In this document: positions 35,962 through 45,622 of the stretch, one piece after another
Position numbering within the stretch: the stretch's first letter is position 1
Layout of the letters: each line of letters opens with the position of its first letter
Assembly: GCA_035504175.1 (NCBI GenBank)
Contig: DATJSJ010000120.1
Span: 62,001 to 126,000, forward strand
Length of the DNA stretch: 64,000 bases
Direction of reading: 5' to 3'
From: DATJSJ01 sp035504175
Lineage (GTDB): Bacteria; Pseudomonadota; Alphaproteobacteria; Acetobacterales; Acetobacteraceae
Position numbers and translations under genes: made by a program
The notes under the pieces: generated by a model
Told to the model about the DNA's origin: nothing
The model's database searches: none
Seen by the model: only the letters and a program-made list of their open reading frames with translations

Positions 35962-36145
35962 CGGCACTCCATGCAGCAGCGAAGGGAACCGGGCGGCAGC
36001 GAATAGGTCGCGCCGGCGCGCCAGGCCGGCTTCCCCCCCGATTGGCGCCCGTTTTCGCGGCTGCAATAGACCACTCCGCAGGCGAAGTCACGCCGTTGCC
36101 ATGATGGCGCGGCATCTGGCGCGGGCGCGGGCGCCCGCGCCGCGG

Positions 36146-36340
36146 TCAGTGCCCGATCAGGCCGAGCAGCAGCAGGAACAGGAGCAGCGCCACGCCCTGC
36201 AGGACGATGCGCCAGCGCATCAGCGCATTGGAACGCCGCGGATCGCCGCCGCCGCGCACCAGTCCGAACATGCCGGCAAACAACACACCGAGCACGCCGG
36301 CCATGGACAGCACCAGCAGCACGACCAGGATGACCTTCAT
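36146..36340 (-). CDS. HIG1-domain twin-helix membrane protein
   Basis: A 64-residue protein with two membrane helices (residues 2-24 and 43-62) joined by a basic loop, GLVRGGGDPRRSNALMRWRI, the hypoxia-induced HIG1 type. Such proteins are associated with cytochrome oxidase or energy metabolism. In many alphaproteobacteria it lies near etfB as here. Start is ATG 36340; the frame upstream is antisense to mscS. Confidence 0.8.
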   Translation of the reverse strand: MKVILVVLLVLSMAGVLGVLFAGMFGLVRGGGDPRRSNALMRWRIVLQGVALLLFLLLLGLIGH

Positions 36341-36440
36341 GGCCGGAAGATGGGGGCGCGAGACGGGTTTTGGACCGGCCCGCGCCAGGCCGGCGGCGGA
36401 TTTCGTTCCGCCCCGGCGGATTGACAGGGTTCGCCCCCGC

Positions 36441-39113
36441 ATGCTGCTCGGCGGGCCGATGGTCCGGCCCGTCCATCTGCTGCTGTCGTTGCTGTTCGCG
36501 CACCTGCTCGGGGTGCCAGGAGCCGCTTTGGCCCAGGACCTCCCGCGGGGAGGCGCCGCGGCGGCGACTGCGCCGGCACCGCAAGCGGCGGCCGCGCCCG
36601 CGCCGCCGCCACCGGTCCTCGGCCGCACGGAAGCCGAGCACCTGATCGGCGTGCTGCAGGATCCCGGGCAGCGGGCGGCGCTGCTCGCCACCCTGGAGGC
36701 CCTGGTCCAGGCGACCGCGCCGGGCGGAACGGCGGCCGCGCCGGACAGCGCCACCCGCCACGCGCCGGCGGCGCCACCGGTGCCGGCTGGCGGGACCGCC
36801 GGTGCGGCACCGGCAGCTTCGGCAACCCCGACCGCGGGCACGGCCGCGGCGGTTCCCGCCGTCGCCGGCGCCGCGCCACCGGCTGCCGCACCACCGGCCG
36901 CCGCGGCGGGAAAGCCTGCGGCGGGTGCGGCCTCGCCGGAGCAGGCGCCCGGCCCGCTCACCCCGGGCAGCCTGGGGGCACAGATCCAGGCCGACGTGTC
37001 GAAGTGGCTGGTTGGAATCTCGGCCCGCACCGCCGCGAGCGCGCAGACGCTGCTCGACCTGCCGCTCCTCGCGCGCTGGCTGCAGGAGGTCGCGACCGAC
37101 CCCTCGATCCGGGCGCCGGTCCTCGAGTCGGCATGGAAGCTCGCCGCCGTTCTGGCGATCGCGCTCGGTGTCGAATGGGCGGTGTGGTGGCTCCTGGCCG
37201 GGCTGCGCCGGACGCTGGCACGCGAGGGTCCGACCTCGACACCGCCTCCAGCGGGCGAAACGGCCGGGCCCGAAACGGCGGCACCCGAGGAGGCGGAGAT
37301 CGAAGCGCCGGGTACGGCCGAACCCGGGACGACCGCCGCGCCGCCGGAGCGCCGCCGCCGCCTGACCAGCGCCTGGGCGGCGCTGCGCCGGCTGCCGCTC
37401 GCCGTGGCGCGGCTGCTGCTCGACCTGTTGCCGCTGGTCGCCTTCCTGGCCCTGGGCAACGCACTGCTCGCCACCCCGCTCGGGCAGCCGGGCACGACCC
37501 GGCTGGTGATCCTGGAGGCGCTGCAGGCCTATGCCATCCTCCGCACGGTGATGGCGGTGACCCGGGCGCTGATCGACCCCGAGCATCCCGGGCTGCGCCT
37601 GCTCCGGGTCTCCGACAGCGGCGCACGGTTCATCGAAAGCTGGATGCGCAGCGTCGTGACGCTGGCGGTGCTCGGCGTCACCTTCGCCGACATCGCCGGT
37701 CTGCTCGGCCTCTACGCCGAGGGCCAGATCGCCATCATCAAGCTGGTCGGCCTGGCCGTGCACATCATGCTGGCGGGCGCGATCCTGCGCGCCCGGGTGC
37801 GCGTCGCCGCGATCATCGCGCCCCCGGTCGGGGCCCGGGGTACCATCGCCGCGGTGCGCCGGCGGCTCGCCGGCAGCTGGCACTGGATCGCCATCATCTA
37901 CAATTTCGCGATCTGGCTGGTCTACGCGGTGGAGTTGCGGAACGGCTTCGTGCGGCTGCTGCACGCCTTCCTGACCGTCGCCGCGGTGGCGGTGCTGGCG
38001 CGGCTTCTCGGCGTCGTGGTGATGGGGGCGCTCGATCGGGCGCTGCGGCCCGGTCGGGAGCAGGCGACGCGGCACCCCGTGCTGCAGGTGCGGGCCAATC
38101 GCTACTATCCGGTGCTGCGGGCGGTGGTCAGCCTCGCGATCGGGATCGGTGCCCTGATCGTGCTGCTCGAGTTCTGGGGTGTCGCCGTCCTGGTCTGGTT
38201 CAACCCGGGCGGGCTCGGCCGGCGCATGGCCACGGCGCTGCTGACCATCGGCGTGACCACGGGGATTGCGCTGATCGTCTGGGAGAGCGCCAATTCCAGC
38301 CTGGAGATCTCGATCGCCCGGCTATCGAGCGAGGGGCACGTGGCGCGGGCGGTGCGGCTGCGCACATTGCAGCCGATCCTGCGCACCGGCCTGCTCATCA
38401 CCGTGCTGGTGATCGTGGGTCTCACGGCGCTCACCGAGATCGGCGTCAATATCGGGCCGCTGCTCGCCGGCGCCGGCATCGTCGGCGTGGCAATCGGCTT
38501 CGGCTCGCAGAAGCTCGTGCAGGACCTGATCACCGGCCTGTTCCTGCTGCTGGAAAATGCGATGCAGGTCGGCGACTGGGTGACCGTCTCCGGCCTCTCC
38601 GGCTCGGTCGAGCATCTCTCGATCCGCACCATCCGGCTGCGCGCCGGCGACGGCTCGGTGCACATCATCCCGTTCAGCGCCGTCACCAGCGTGACCAACA
38701 CCAATCGCGGCATCGGCAATGCCTCGGTCAGCGTCAGCGTCGCGGCGCGCGAGGACACCGACCGCGTCGCCGCGGTGCTGTCCGAGATCGTCGCCGGGAT
38801 GCGCCAGGATCCTGAGTTCCGCGACCGGATGCTGAGCGACCTGCAGCTCTGGGGCGTCGACAAGGTCGACGGCTACATGGCGACGATCCTGGGCCAGATC
38901 GTCTGCACCGATACCGGCCGCTGGCCGGTGCAGCGGGAGTTCAACCGGCGGATGAAGCGGCGCCTGCAAGAGCTGGGCGTTGCGCTCGCGGCCGGCTCCG
39001 AGCCGGTCGTGGTGCAGGAGTTCACCGTGCTGCCGCCTGAGCGCGGGCAGCCGCGCGACGGCGATGCGCCGCCCGCGCTGCCCGGTCCCGCCGCGCCCCA
39101 GGCCGGTCTCTGA
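36441..39113 (+). CDS. Large MscS-family mechanosensitive channel
   Basis: An 890-residue inner-membrane protein. A signal peptide ends at about ALAQD, followed by a 180-residue Ala/Pro-rich periplasmic part, then about nine membrane segments. The MscS core is near residues 670-860: pore helix area VGVAIGFGSQKLVQDLITG, then the beta domain (QVGDWVTVSGLSGSVEHLSIRTIRLR, HIIPFSAVTSVTN). It opens under membrane tension and releases solutes on osmotic downshift. Size and layout resemble the YbiO/YnaI-like large MscS forms. ATG 36441 is chosen because it opens the signal peptide; ATG 36459 is an alternative. Confidence 0.9.
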   Translation: MLLGGPMVRPVHLLLSLLFAHLLGVPGAALAQDLPRGGAAAATAPAPQAAAAPAPPPPVLGRTEAEHLIGVLQDPGQRAALLATLEALVQATAPGGTAAAPDSATRHAPAAPPVPAGGTAGAAPAASATPTAGTAAAVPAVAGAAPPAAAPPAAAAGKPAAGAASPEQAPGPLTPGSLGAQIQADVSKWLVGISARTAASAQTLLDLPLLARWLQEVATDPSIRAPVLESAWKLAAVLAIALGVEWAVWWLLAGLRRTLAREGPTSTPPPAGETAGPETAAPEEAEIEAPGTAEPGTTAAPPERRRRLTSAWAALRRLPLAVARLLLDLLPLVAFLALGNALLATPLGQPGTTRLVILEALQAYAILRTVMAVTRALIDPEHPGLRLLRVSDSGARFIESWMRSVVTLAVLGVTFADIAGLLGLYAEGQIAIIKLVGLAVHIMLAGAILRARVRVAAIIAPPVGARGTIAAVRRRLAGSWHWIAIIYNFAIWLVYAVELRNGFVRLLHAFLTVAAVAVLARLLGVVVMGALDRALRPGREQATRHPVLQVRANRYYPVLRAVVSLAIGIGALIVLLEFWGVAVLVWFNPGGLGRRMATALLTIGVTTGIALIVWESANSSLEISIARLSSEGHVARAVRLRTLQPILRTGLLITVLVIVGLTALTEIGVNIGPLLAGAGIVGVAIGFGSQKLVQDLITGLFLLLENAMQVGDWVTVSGLSGSVEHLSIRTIRLRAGDGSVHIIPFSAVTSVTNTNRGIGNASVSVSVAAREDTDRVAAVLSEIVAGMRQDPEFRDRMLSDLQLWGVDKVDGYMATILGQIVCTDTGRWPVQREFNRRMKRRLQELGVALAAGSEPVVVQEFTVLPPERGQPRDGDAPPALPGPAAPQAGL

Positions 39114-39132
39114 CCCAGCGCCGCAGGCGCGG

Positions 39133-39414
39133 TCAGCGGGTCGCCTGCGGCCCCTGCAGCATCAGGATGGCGCGGCGCAGCCGCTTGAGACCGGCCGGGA
39201 CGTGGCCTTCGGCGCAGAGGAACTGGCCCTCGGCGGAGAGCGAGGCGACTCCCGGTGGCGGATGCGCACTCTCGCGGGCGATCTCATGCACCAGCTCATC
39301 GCAATAGGATGCGGTGTCGGTGGTGACCGCCAGCGGTCGGTCCGCGGCACCGTCGCCGGCGAGGATCGCTGGGGTCGGCCCGAAGGTCAGGAGCAACCAG
39401 ACAAAACCGATCAT
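39133..39414 (-). CDS. Small exported protein behind the two-component operon
   Basis: About 93 residues from ATG 39414, with a signal peptide (MIGFVWLLLTFGPTPAILA). The mature part carries two Cys (SYCDELV and FLCAEG), likely disulfide-bonded, and amphipathic helices with EIARESAHPPPGV and LKRLRRAILML. It looks like a small periplasmic helical protein, unknown family. It follows the sensor kinase by 57 bases on the same strand and may be part of the envelope-stress operon. Start nine codons upstream is possible. Confidence 0.65.
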   Translation of the reverse strand: MIGFVWLLLTFGPTPAILAGDGAADRPLAVTTDTASYCDELVHEIARESAHPPPGVASLSAEGQFLCAEGHVPAGLKRLRRAILMLQGPQATR

Positions 39415-39471
39415 TGCGGAATGCTGCTCCCTTTCGCCCAACGGCGGCCTGTGCGCAAGGTGAACAAGAGG

Positions 39472-40887
39472 TCAGGCGGCCGGCTCGGCCGCGGCCTGCG
39501 GGGCCCTGGCGGAGGGCGGCTGCGCCGCCAGTGTGAAGGTTGCGGACAGGCCCGGATTCCGGTCGGCAAGGCGCAACTCCCCGCCATGCAACGTCGCCAC
39601 CGCCTGCACCAGGGCAAGACCGAGGCCGGCGCCGGGGGTGTGCCGGGCCTGCTCGCCACGGAAGAAGCGCTCGGTGGCGCGCGCCCGGTCGGCCGCCGGG
39701 ATGCCGGGTCCCTCGTCGCAGACCGTGATCCGCACGAAGGGCGGTTCCGCCGCCGCCTCCAGCGTTGCGGTCGTGCCCGGCGGCGAGAACTTGACCGCGT
39801 TGTCGAGCAGGTTCGCGGCGGCCTGCTGGATCAGCTCGCGGTCACCATAGGCGCGCAGGTGCTCGGGCATCGTCAGGCAGAGCCGCAGGCCCTTCTCCTC
39901 CGCCACCGCGCCGTAGAGTTCCGCGAGGTCCGACAGCGGCGGACCGAGATCGATGTCGGAGAAGGCGGAGCGGCGAGCGCCCGCCTCGATCTCAGCGATG
40001 CGCAGCAGCGCCTGGAACACCGCGACGACGCCGTCGAGATCGGCGATCGCGCGCTCCACGCCGGCGCGCAGCTCCTCCTCGCGCGTCGCGTTGGCGCCGA
40101 CATCCTCGAGGCGCGCGCGGGCGCGGGTGATCGGCGTGCGCAGATCGTGCGCGATGGCGTTGGAGACCTGCCGCACCCCGTCCATCAGCCGGGCGATGCG
40201 GTCGAGCATGTCGTTGATCGTCTCGGCCAGGCGATCGAACTCGTCGCCGCGGCCGGTCACCCGCACCCGGCGGGTGAGGTCGCCGGCGGAAATCGCCGCC
40301 GCGGTCGCCGAGACATTGGCGATCATGCGGTGAAACAGCGAGCGCACCAGCAGCGATCCGAGCACGCCCAGAGCCACCACGATCAGCAGGGCCCAGAACA
40401 GCGCGTCGGTCAGCAGGCTGCGCAGCTGCGCGCGCGAGCGCACGTCCCGCCCGACCAGGAGACGGAATCCGTCCGGCAGGTCGTACACGTGTACTCGGGC
40501 GAGCGAATGCACGCCGGCGCGTTGCACGGGCAGTTCATACCACATGCTGTCGCTCTGCACCTGCGGTGGCCAGGTCTGCAGGTTGCCGGTGACAATGTTG
40601 CCGAGCGGATCGGCCAGCAGATAGATCGCGTCATCGTCGAAATTGGTGAACAGGCGCTCGTGGATGCGGGCCATCAGCCCGGGCAGTCCGTCCGTGCTCC
40701 ACTGCTCGAGCAGCCCCTGCGCATCGGCGCGGATGGCGACGTCGACCTGGCGGTCGAGCAGCCCGGCGGTCGCCCACCAGATGAACGCGATCAGCACCAG
40801 GGCGCTGGCTCCGAACACCAGCGCATAGAGGGCGGCCAGCCGCACGCTGGCGGAGCGGAAGACATGCAGCTCGCGGATCGACGCCAT
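39472..40887 (-). CDS. Envelope sensor histidine kinase
   Basis: A 471-residue classical sensor kinase. One membrane segment at 18-40, a periplasmic domain of about 120 residues, a second at 163-183, HAMP (184-236, with ISAGDLTRRVRVTGRGDE), HisKA with phospho-His247 in NAIAHDLRTPITR, and a HATPase_c domain (N box NLLDNAVKFSPPG, G1 DEGPGI, G2 GAGLGLALV). It signals to the OmpR-type regulator encoded 64 bases upstream. The ligand is unknown; neighbours suggest envelope or protein-folding stress. Confidence 0.93.
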   Translation of the reverse strand: MASIRELHVFRSASVRLAALYALVFGASALVLIAFIWWATAGLLDRQVDVAIRADAQGLLEQWSTDGLPGLMARIHERLFTNFDDDAIYLLADPLGNIVTGNLQTWPPQVQSDSMWYELPVQRAGVHSLARVHVYDLPDGFRLLVGRDVRSRAQLRSLLTDALFWALLIVVALGVLGSLLVRSLFHRMIANVSATAAAISAGDLTRRVRVTGRGDEFDRLAETINDMLDRIARLMDGVRQVSNAIAHDLRTPITRARARLEDVGANATREEELRAGVERAIADLDGVVAVFQALLRIAEIEAGARRSAFSDIDLGPPLSDLAELYGAVAEEKGLRLCLTMPEHLRAYGDRELIQQAAANLLDNAVKFSPPGTTATLEAAAEPPFVRITVCDEGPGIPAADRARATERFFRGEQARHTPGAGLGLALVQAVATLHGGELRLADRNPGLSATFTLAAQPPSARAPQAAAEPAA

Positions 40888-40951
40888 TGCCCGTCACCGC
40901 GCCGGCGCGGTCATGCCGCCGGCGGAACCCCGGCCGGCCGCCGCACCGCCG

Positions 40952-41629
40952 TCACTCCGCGCGCAGCATGTAGCCGGCATTGCGGATGGTATGGATCAGC
41001 GGCGTCGGGAAGGGCTTGTCGACCTTCTGCCGCAGCCGCGAGACATGCACGTCGATGACGTTGGTCTGGGGATCGAAGTGATAGTCCCAGACGCCCTCCA
41101 GCAGCATGGTGCGCGTGACCACCTGGCCGGCATGGCGCATCAGGTATTCCAGCAGGCGGAACTCCCGCGGCTGCAGGTCGATCTTCTGCGCCGCGCGCCG
41201 CACGCTGCGGGACAGCAGGTCCATCTCGAGATCGCCGACTGCGAGCCTGGTCTGCGGCCCCTCGCCCTTGCGGCGCCGGGCGAGCGCCTCGACCCGCGCC
41301 AGCAGCTCGGCAAAGGCGAAGGGCTTGGTCAGGTAGTCGTCGCCGCCGGCCTTCAGCCCGCGCACGCGCTCGTCGACCTGGGCCAGCGCCGAGAGGAACA
41401 GCACGGGCGTGGTGTTCTCCTGCGCCCGCAGCGTCTCCAGCAGGCGCAGCCCGTCGATGCCGCCCGGCAGCATGCGGTCGAGGATGATCGCGTCGAAACT
41501 CTCCGACGCCGCCAGGAACAGGCCGTCACGGCCGTTATCGGCGTGCTCCACCACATGGCCGGCCTCGCGCAGCCCCTTGACCACGAAGCTTGCGACGTCG
41601 CGATCGTCCTCGACAACCAGAATGCGCAT
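40952..41629 (-). CDS. OmpR-family response regulator
   Basis: A 225-residue regulator: receiver domain with acidic pocket EDD (8-10) and phospho-Asp51 in ILDRMLPGG, Thr and Lys in LSALA and TKPF, then a winged-helix DNA-binding domain ending in TIRNAGYMLRAE. The ATG at 41629 starts MRILVVEDD; a longer frame to 41677 adds a Gly-rich leader. It lies between the HtrA protease gene and its kinase, 56 bases after htrA. The direct repeat at 42836-42852 is a candidate binding site, which would make the operon self-regulating. Confidence 0.94.
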   Translation of the reverse strand: MRILVVEDDRDVASFVVKGLREAGHVVEHADNGRDGLFLAASESFDAIILDRMLPGGIDGLRLLETLRAQENTTPVLFLSALAQVDERVRGLKAGGDDYLTKPFAFAELLARVEALARRRKGEGPQTRLAVGDLEMDLLSRSVRRAAQKIDLQPREFRLLEYLMRHAGQVVTRTMLLEGVWDYHFDPQTNVIDVHVSRLRQKVDKPFPTPLIHTIRNAGYMLRAE

Positions 41630-41685
41630 GCCGGTCCCCTGCCGCCCTCCCGCTCCTGGAGGCCCGATCTCTCTCAACGCCGATA

Positions 41686-42783
41686 TCAGCCGGTGGTCTC
41701 CGCCGGGCGCTTGCCGACCACCACGTGGATCTCCAGCGTCCGGTGCTCCCGCCGCACGGTCAGCGTCACCGTGGTGCCCGGCGGCGCCGCGGCGACCGCG
41801 CGGATCAGGCCGCGGGCGCTGTCGACATGCGTCGCATTGACCGCCGTCACCACGTCGCCGCTGTGCAGCCCCGAATGCGCCGCCGGACCGTTGCGGTCGA
41901 CGCTGGCGATCGCAACCCCGCCGCCACTCACCGGTTCGTCGCGCACGGAGACGCCGAGCCAGCCGCGATCGATATGCCCATGCGCGCGGAGCTCGTCCAC
42001 GATGTGCTCGGCGAGCACGCTCGGAATGGCGAAGCCGATGCCGACCGAGCCGCCGGTCGGCGAGACGATCGCCGTGTTCACCGCGATCACCTGGCCTTCC
42101 AGGTTGAAGGTCGGGCCGCCCGAATTGCCGGGATTGATCGGTGCGTCGACCTGCAGGAAGTCGTCGAACGGTCCTTCGCCGATATCGCGGCCGCGGGCCG
42201 AGACGATGCCGGCGGTGACCGAGCTGCCGAGGCCGAACGGATTGCCCGCGGCCAGCACCCAGTCGCCCACCTCGACCTTGTTGCTGTCGCCCCAGGACAC
42301 GTAGGGCAGCGGGTTCGTGGCATTGACCTTGATCACCGCGATATCGGTGAGCGGGTCGGCGCCGATCAGCTTCGCCGGCAGCTCGGTGCCATTCGAGAGC
42401 GAGACGACGATCTTGTTGGCGTGTCCGACCACGTGGTTGTTGGTCACGATGATGCCGGACGGGTCGATGATGAAGCCGGAGCCGGCGCCCATCACCTGCT
42501 CCCGCCGGTTGCGCAGCCGTTCGCGGAACTGCCGCTCGAACGGCGTGCCGCGCAGCTCGGGCGGGATCTGCGCCACCGCCTCGCCGGTCGAAATGTCCTC
42601 GGTGACCGCGATGTTGACCACCGCCGGGACGACTTTCTTGACCAGCGGCGCGAAGCTCATCGGCGCCACCACCCCGGACAGCACCGGCTCCTGCGCGCGG
42701 GCGGAGACGGGGGTACAGCCCGGCATGGCGAGCATCCCGAGGAGGGCCCAGGCCAGCAGCGGGGCGCGGGATGGGCGACTCAT
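41686..42783 (-). CDS. HtrA/DegP-type periplasmic serine protease with one PDZ domain
   Basis: A 365-residue exported protease. Signal sequence 1-30 contains a possible lipoprotein cysteine (PGC, residue 23). The trypsin-like domain has the full triad: His117 in TNNHVVG, Asp147 in LTDIAV, Ser221 in GNSGGP. A single PDZ domain follows (WLGVSVRDE, GPAAHSGLHSGDVVTAVNATHV). One PDZ rather than two makes it DegS-like in layout, but the leader fits a soluble or lipid-anchored quality-control protease. First gene of an operon with a two-component system, like HtrA genes of the CpxRA envelope-stress response. Confidence 0.93.
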   Translation of the reverse strand: MSRPSRAPLLAWALLGMLAMPGCTPVSARAQEPVLSGVVAPMSFAPLVKKVVPAVVNIAVTEDISTGEAVAQIPPELRGTPFERQFRERLRNRREQVMGAGSGFIIDPSGIIVTNNHVVGHANKIVVSLSNGTELPAKLIGADPLTDIAVIKVNATNPLPYVSWGDSNKVEVGDWVLAAGNPFGLGSSVTAGIVSARGRDIGEGPFDDFLQVDAPINPGNSGGPTFNLEGQVIAVNTAIVSPTGGSVGIGFAIPSVLAEHIVDELRAHGHIDRGWLGVSVRDEPVSGGGVAIASVDRNGPAAHSGLHSGDVVTAVNATHVDSARGLIRAVAAAPPGTTVTLTVRREHRTLEIHVVVGKRPAETTG

Positions 42784-42835
42784 GGTGTGTCTCCGTCAGG
42801 ATGGTCCATGCCCGGCCGGCCTGCCGACGCGGGCG

Positions 42836-42852
42836 TTACGGCGATCTTACGG
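42836..42852 (-). promoter_or_regulatory. CpxR-like direct repeat before htrA
   Basis: On the minus strand CCGTAA occurs twice with an 11-base period (CCGTAAGATCGCCGTAAC). Direct GTAA repeats one helical turn apart are the usual site of OmpR/PhoB-type dimers; CpxR uses GTAAA-N5-GTAAA. It lies 53 bases before the htrA start. Binding by the regulator at 40952 is inference. Confidence 0.5.
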
Positions 42853-42932
42853 GGCGGGAGTCGCGGAGGTAAGCGGCGCGCGCGCAATGACCGGCGGGAT
42901 TCTCGCACCGGGGGTGCCGACCGGGGAGGGGC

Positions 42933-45398
42933 TTATCGCCGGCGGCGCTCGCCGGCGCCAGGGGCGAGCGGATCCTCCGGCCAGGGATGGCGTGGATAGC
43001 GGCCGCGCATGTCCCGTCGCACCTCCGCCCAGCCGCGCTGCCAGAAGCCGGCGAGATCGGCGGTGACCGCGACCGGCCGCCCGGCCGGCGAGAGCAGGGC
43101 GAGCTGCACCGGGAGCCGGCCGCCGGCCAGACGCGGCGTCTCCGCCAGGCCGAAGAAGGCCTGGGCGCGGGCGCTCGCCACCGGCACCGGCGCCGTGTAG
43201 TCGACCGTGGCCCGCCCGCCCGGCAGGTCGAGATGCGCCGGGAGCGCCCGGTCGAGCCGGCGCGCCTGGTCCGGCGTCAGCATCCCGCGCAGCAGGGCTG
43301 CGAGATCGAGTCGCTGCGCCTCGGCAAGGCGGCTCATGCCGTGCAGCGCCGGCGCCAGCCAATCCGAGACGCTGGCCTGCAGGGCGGCGTCCGAGACGTC
43401 GGGCCAGCCGGTCTCCGGCTCGATCACGCCCATGCGGGCAATCCGTGCCTGCTGTTGCCGCGCGGCGTCGGTCCAGGGGAGGGCGTCGGGGCGTGCCGCC
43501 AGGGCAGCGGCGAGCGCCGCCGCAGTCGCTGCGGGATCGGCGGCGATCGTGCGGTCCTCCAGCACCAGCGCGCCGAGGCGCCGGCGGCGGCGGGTCAGCA
43601 CCGTGCCTGAAGCCGGGTCGAAACCGCTCTCCACGCTCTCCGTCACCGTCGCGGCAACGCTTTCGGGCAGGCTGGCCGGATCGAGCGATGCGGCGAGGCG
43701 GATGCGCGGCGACGCCTTCATCTCCAGCGCCGCGACGGCGAGCAGCGGCGCGCGCGCGAGCGGGTCCGCGACCGAGAGCCGGGCGCCGCCGCCTCCCGCG
43801 AGGCGGAAGGATCCGGGCTCGCCGCGGCGCTGGGCGATGCGATCGGGAAAGGCGGCGGCAACCAATGGGGCCGGGTCGCCGGCGGGGCTTGCATCGGGCG
43901 GCAGGCCGAGGCGTCGCCGGTACTGGCCGGCAGCGCGACGGATGACGGCGAGGGCGCCGCGATCGGCCGCCGCCTCGCCCGCCAGGGCGGCAAGGCGGAG
44001 CCCGATCTCGGCGGGCGCCTCGGCCGCGCCGGCGGGCGGGCGCAAGGGATCGCGTTCCTCCAGCAGGGCCGCGAGATCGGCGGCGAGCGCCGCCTCTTCC
44101 GGATCGCGCGCCGCCAGCATCATCGCCGCCAGCCGCGGATGCGCGCCGAGCCGCGCCATGCGCCGGCCTGACCCGGTGATCCGGCCGGAGGTGTCCAGCG
44201 CGCCGAGCGATTGCAGCAATACGGTCGCGGCGGCAAGCGCACCGGCCGGCGGCGGGTCGGGGAAGGCCAGGGCCGCGGGCGCCGCGCCCCAGGCGGCGCA
44301 GGCCAGCGCCAGGTCGGAGAGCTCGGCTTCCAGGATCTCCGGCCGGTCCTGCGGCGGCAGACCGCGATGCAGCGCCGCCGTCCAGAGCCGGATCGCGACT
44401 CCCGGTGCCTCGCGTCCAGCGCGTCCGGCGCGCTGCTCCGCCGCGGCGCGGCTGATCCGCACGGTGGCGAGCCGCGTCAGGCCGGTGCCGGGATCGAGTC
44501 GCGGCGTGCGCCGCCACCCACCATCGATCACGATCCGCACGCCCGGGACGGTGAGCGAGGTTTCGGCGATCGAGGTGGCGAGCACGACACGGCGGGCGCC
44601 GTCCTCCGCCGGACGCAGCGCCGCATCCTGCGCCGCCTGCGGCAACTCGCCGTGCAGCGGCAGCACGCGGGCGCCGCAATCGAGCAGCGCCGCCTCGACG
44701 CGACGGATCTCCGCCATGCCGGGAAGGAAGGCGAGGAGGTCGCCCGGGTGCTGCGCCAGTGCAGCGCGGATCGCGCGGGCGGCGGCGTCGGCCAGGTCGC
44801 GCGGGGTGGCGAGATCGCGGGCGGCATGGTGGATCGCAACCGGATGCGCGACGCCAGGACATTCGATGACCGCCGCCTGCATCAGCGCCGCAAGGCGGGC
44901 GGTGTCCGGGGTCGCCGACATCGCGAGCAGCCGCAGGTCCGGCCGCAGCCCGCGCTGCAGGTCGAGGCAGAGCGCAAGGGCGAGATCCCCGTCGAGCGAG
45001 CGCTCGTGCACCTCGTCGAGGATGACCGCGGCCACACGCTCCAGCCCGGGATCGGATTGCAGCCGGCGGACCAGCAGGCCCTCAGTGACCACTTCGATGC
45101 GGGTCGCCTCCGAGACGGCGGCGTCAAGCCGGGTGCGGTAGCCGACCGTGCGACCGACCGGCTCGCCGAGCAGGAAGGCCATGCGGGTTGCGGCCGCACG
45201 GGCGGCGAGGCGACGGGGTTCCAGCATCACGATGCGCCCGTCGCCGCGCCACGCGCCCTCCAGCAGGGCCAGCGGCACGGTCGTGGTCTTGCCCGCCCCG
45301 GGTGGGGCGACCAGGACCGCATTCGGCTGCCGCTCCAGGGCGGCGAGCAGATCGGGCAGCGCCGGCGTGATCGGCAGGGCGGCGGCAGCGGGGTTCAT
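42933..45398 (-). CDS. hrpB: ATP-dependent helicase HrpB
   Basis: An 821-residue DEAH/RHA helicase, normal for HrpB. Motifs in order: PPGAGKTTTVP (I), EPRRLAA (Ia), VTEGLLVRRL (Ib), DEVHERS (II), SATPDT (III), TSIAETSLTVPGV (V) and QRAGRAGR (VI), then HA2 and the HrpB C-terminal domain. It acts on nucleic acid, probably RNA; the physiological role is poorly known. ATG 45398 is the start that puts ATPase motif I at the right place; upstream residues in frame are Arg-rich. It is divergent from the thiol-exchange gene. Confidence 0.95.
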   Translation of the reverse strand: MNPAAAALPITPALPDLLAALERQPNAVLVAPPGAGKTTTVPLALLEGAWRGDGRIVMLEPRRLAARAAATRMAFLLGEPVGRTVGYRTRLDAAVSEATRIEVVTEGLLVRRLQSDPGLERVAAVILDEVHERSLDGDLALALCLDLQRGLRPDLRLLAMSATPDTARLAALMQAAVIECPGVAHPVAIHHAARDLATPRDLADAAARAIRAALAQHPGDLLAFLPGMAEIRRVEAALLDCGARVLPLHGELPQAAQDAALRPAEDGARRVVLATSIAETSLTVPGVRIVIDGGWRRTPRLDPGTGLTRLATVRISRAAAEQRAGRAGREAPGVAIRLWTAALHRGLPPQDRPEILEAELSDLALACAAWGAAPAALAFPDPPPAGALAAATVLLQSLGALDTSGRITGSGRRMARLGAHPRLAAMMLAARDPEEAALAADLAALLEERDPLRPPAGAAEAPAEIGLRLAALAGEAAADRGALAVIRRAAGQYRRRLGLPPDASPAGDPAPLVAAAFPDRIAQRRGEPGSFRLAGGGGARLSVADPLARAPLLAVAALEMKASPRIRLAASLDPASLPESVAATVTESVESGFDPASGTVLTRRRRRLGALVLEDRTIAADPAATAAALAAALAARPDALPWTDAARQQQARIARMGVIEPETGWPDVSDAALQASVSDWLAPALHGMSRLAEAQRLDLAALLRGMLTPDQARRLDRALPAHLDLPGGRATVDYTAPVPVASARAQAFFGLAETPRLAGGRLPVQLALLSPAGRPVAVTADLAGFWQRGWAEVRRDMRGRYPRHPWPEDPLAPGAGERRRR

Positions 45399-45622
45399 GG
45401 CGTGGCGGATAGCACCGACGCGGCCGCGCGCACGGTTTTTCCCTTCGCGAGTGGCGCGTTGCGGGCGCCTTGGACCGCCTCGAAGACGATCATTGCCGGC
45501 GGCCACGGGGCTCGAGGTGCGCTCGACGGTGTCGAGCGCGCTCCATGCGCGCCCGATCGGGCGAATGGAGAGCGGGAAGGATGGTCTTCGGGTGCCGGCC
45601 TCTTCCTGCTAGGTGTGCTGCC

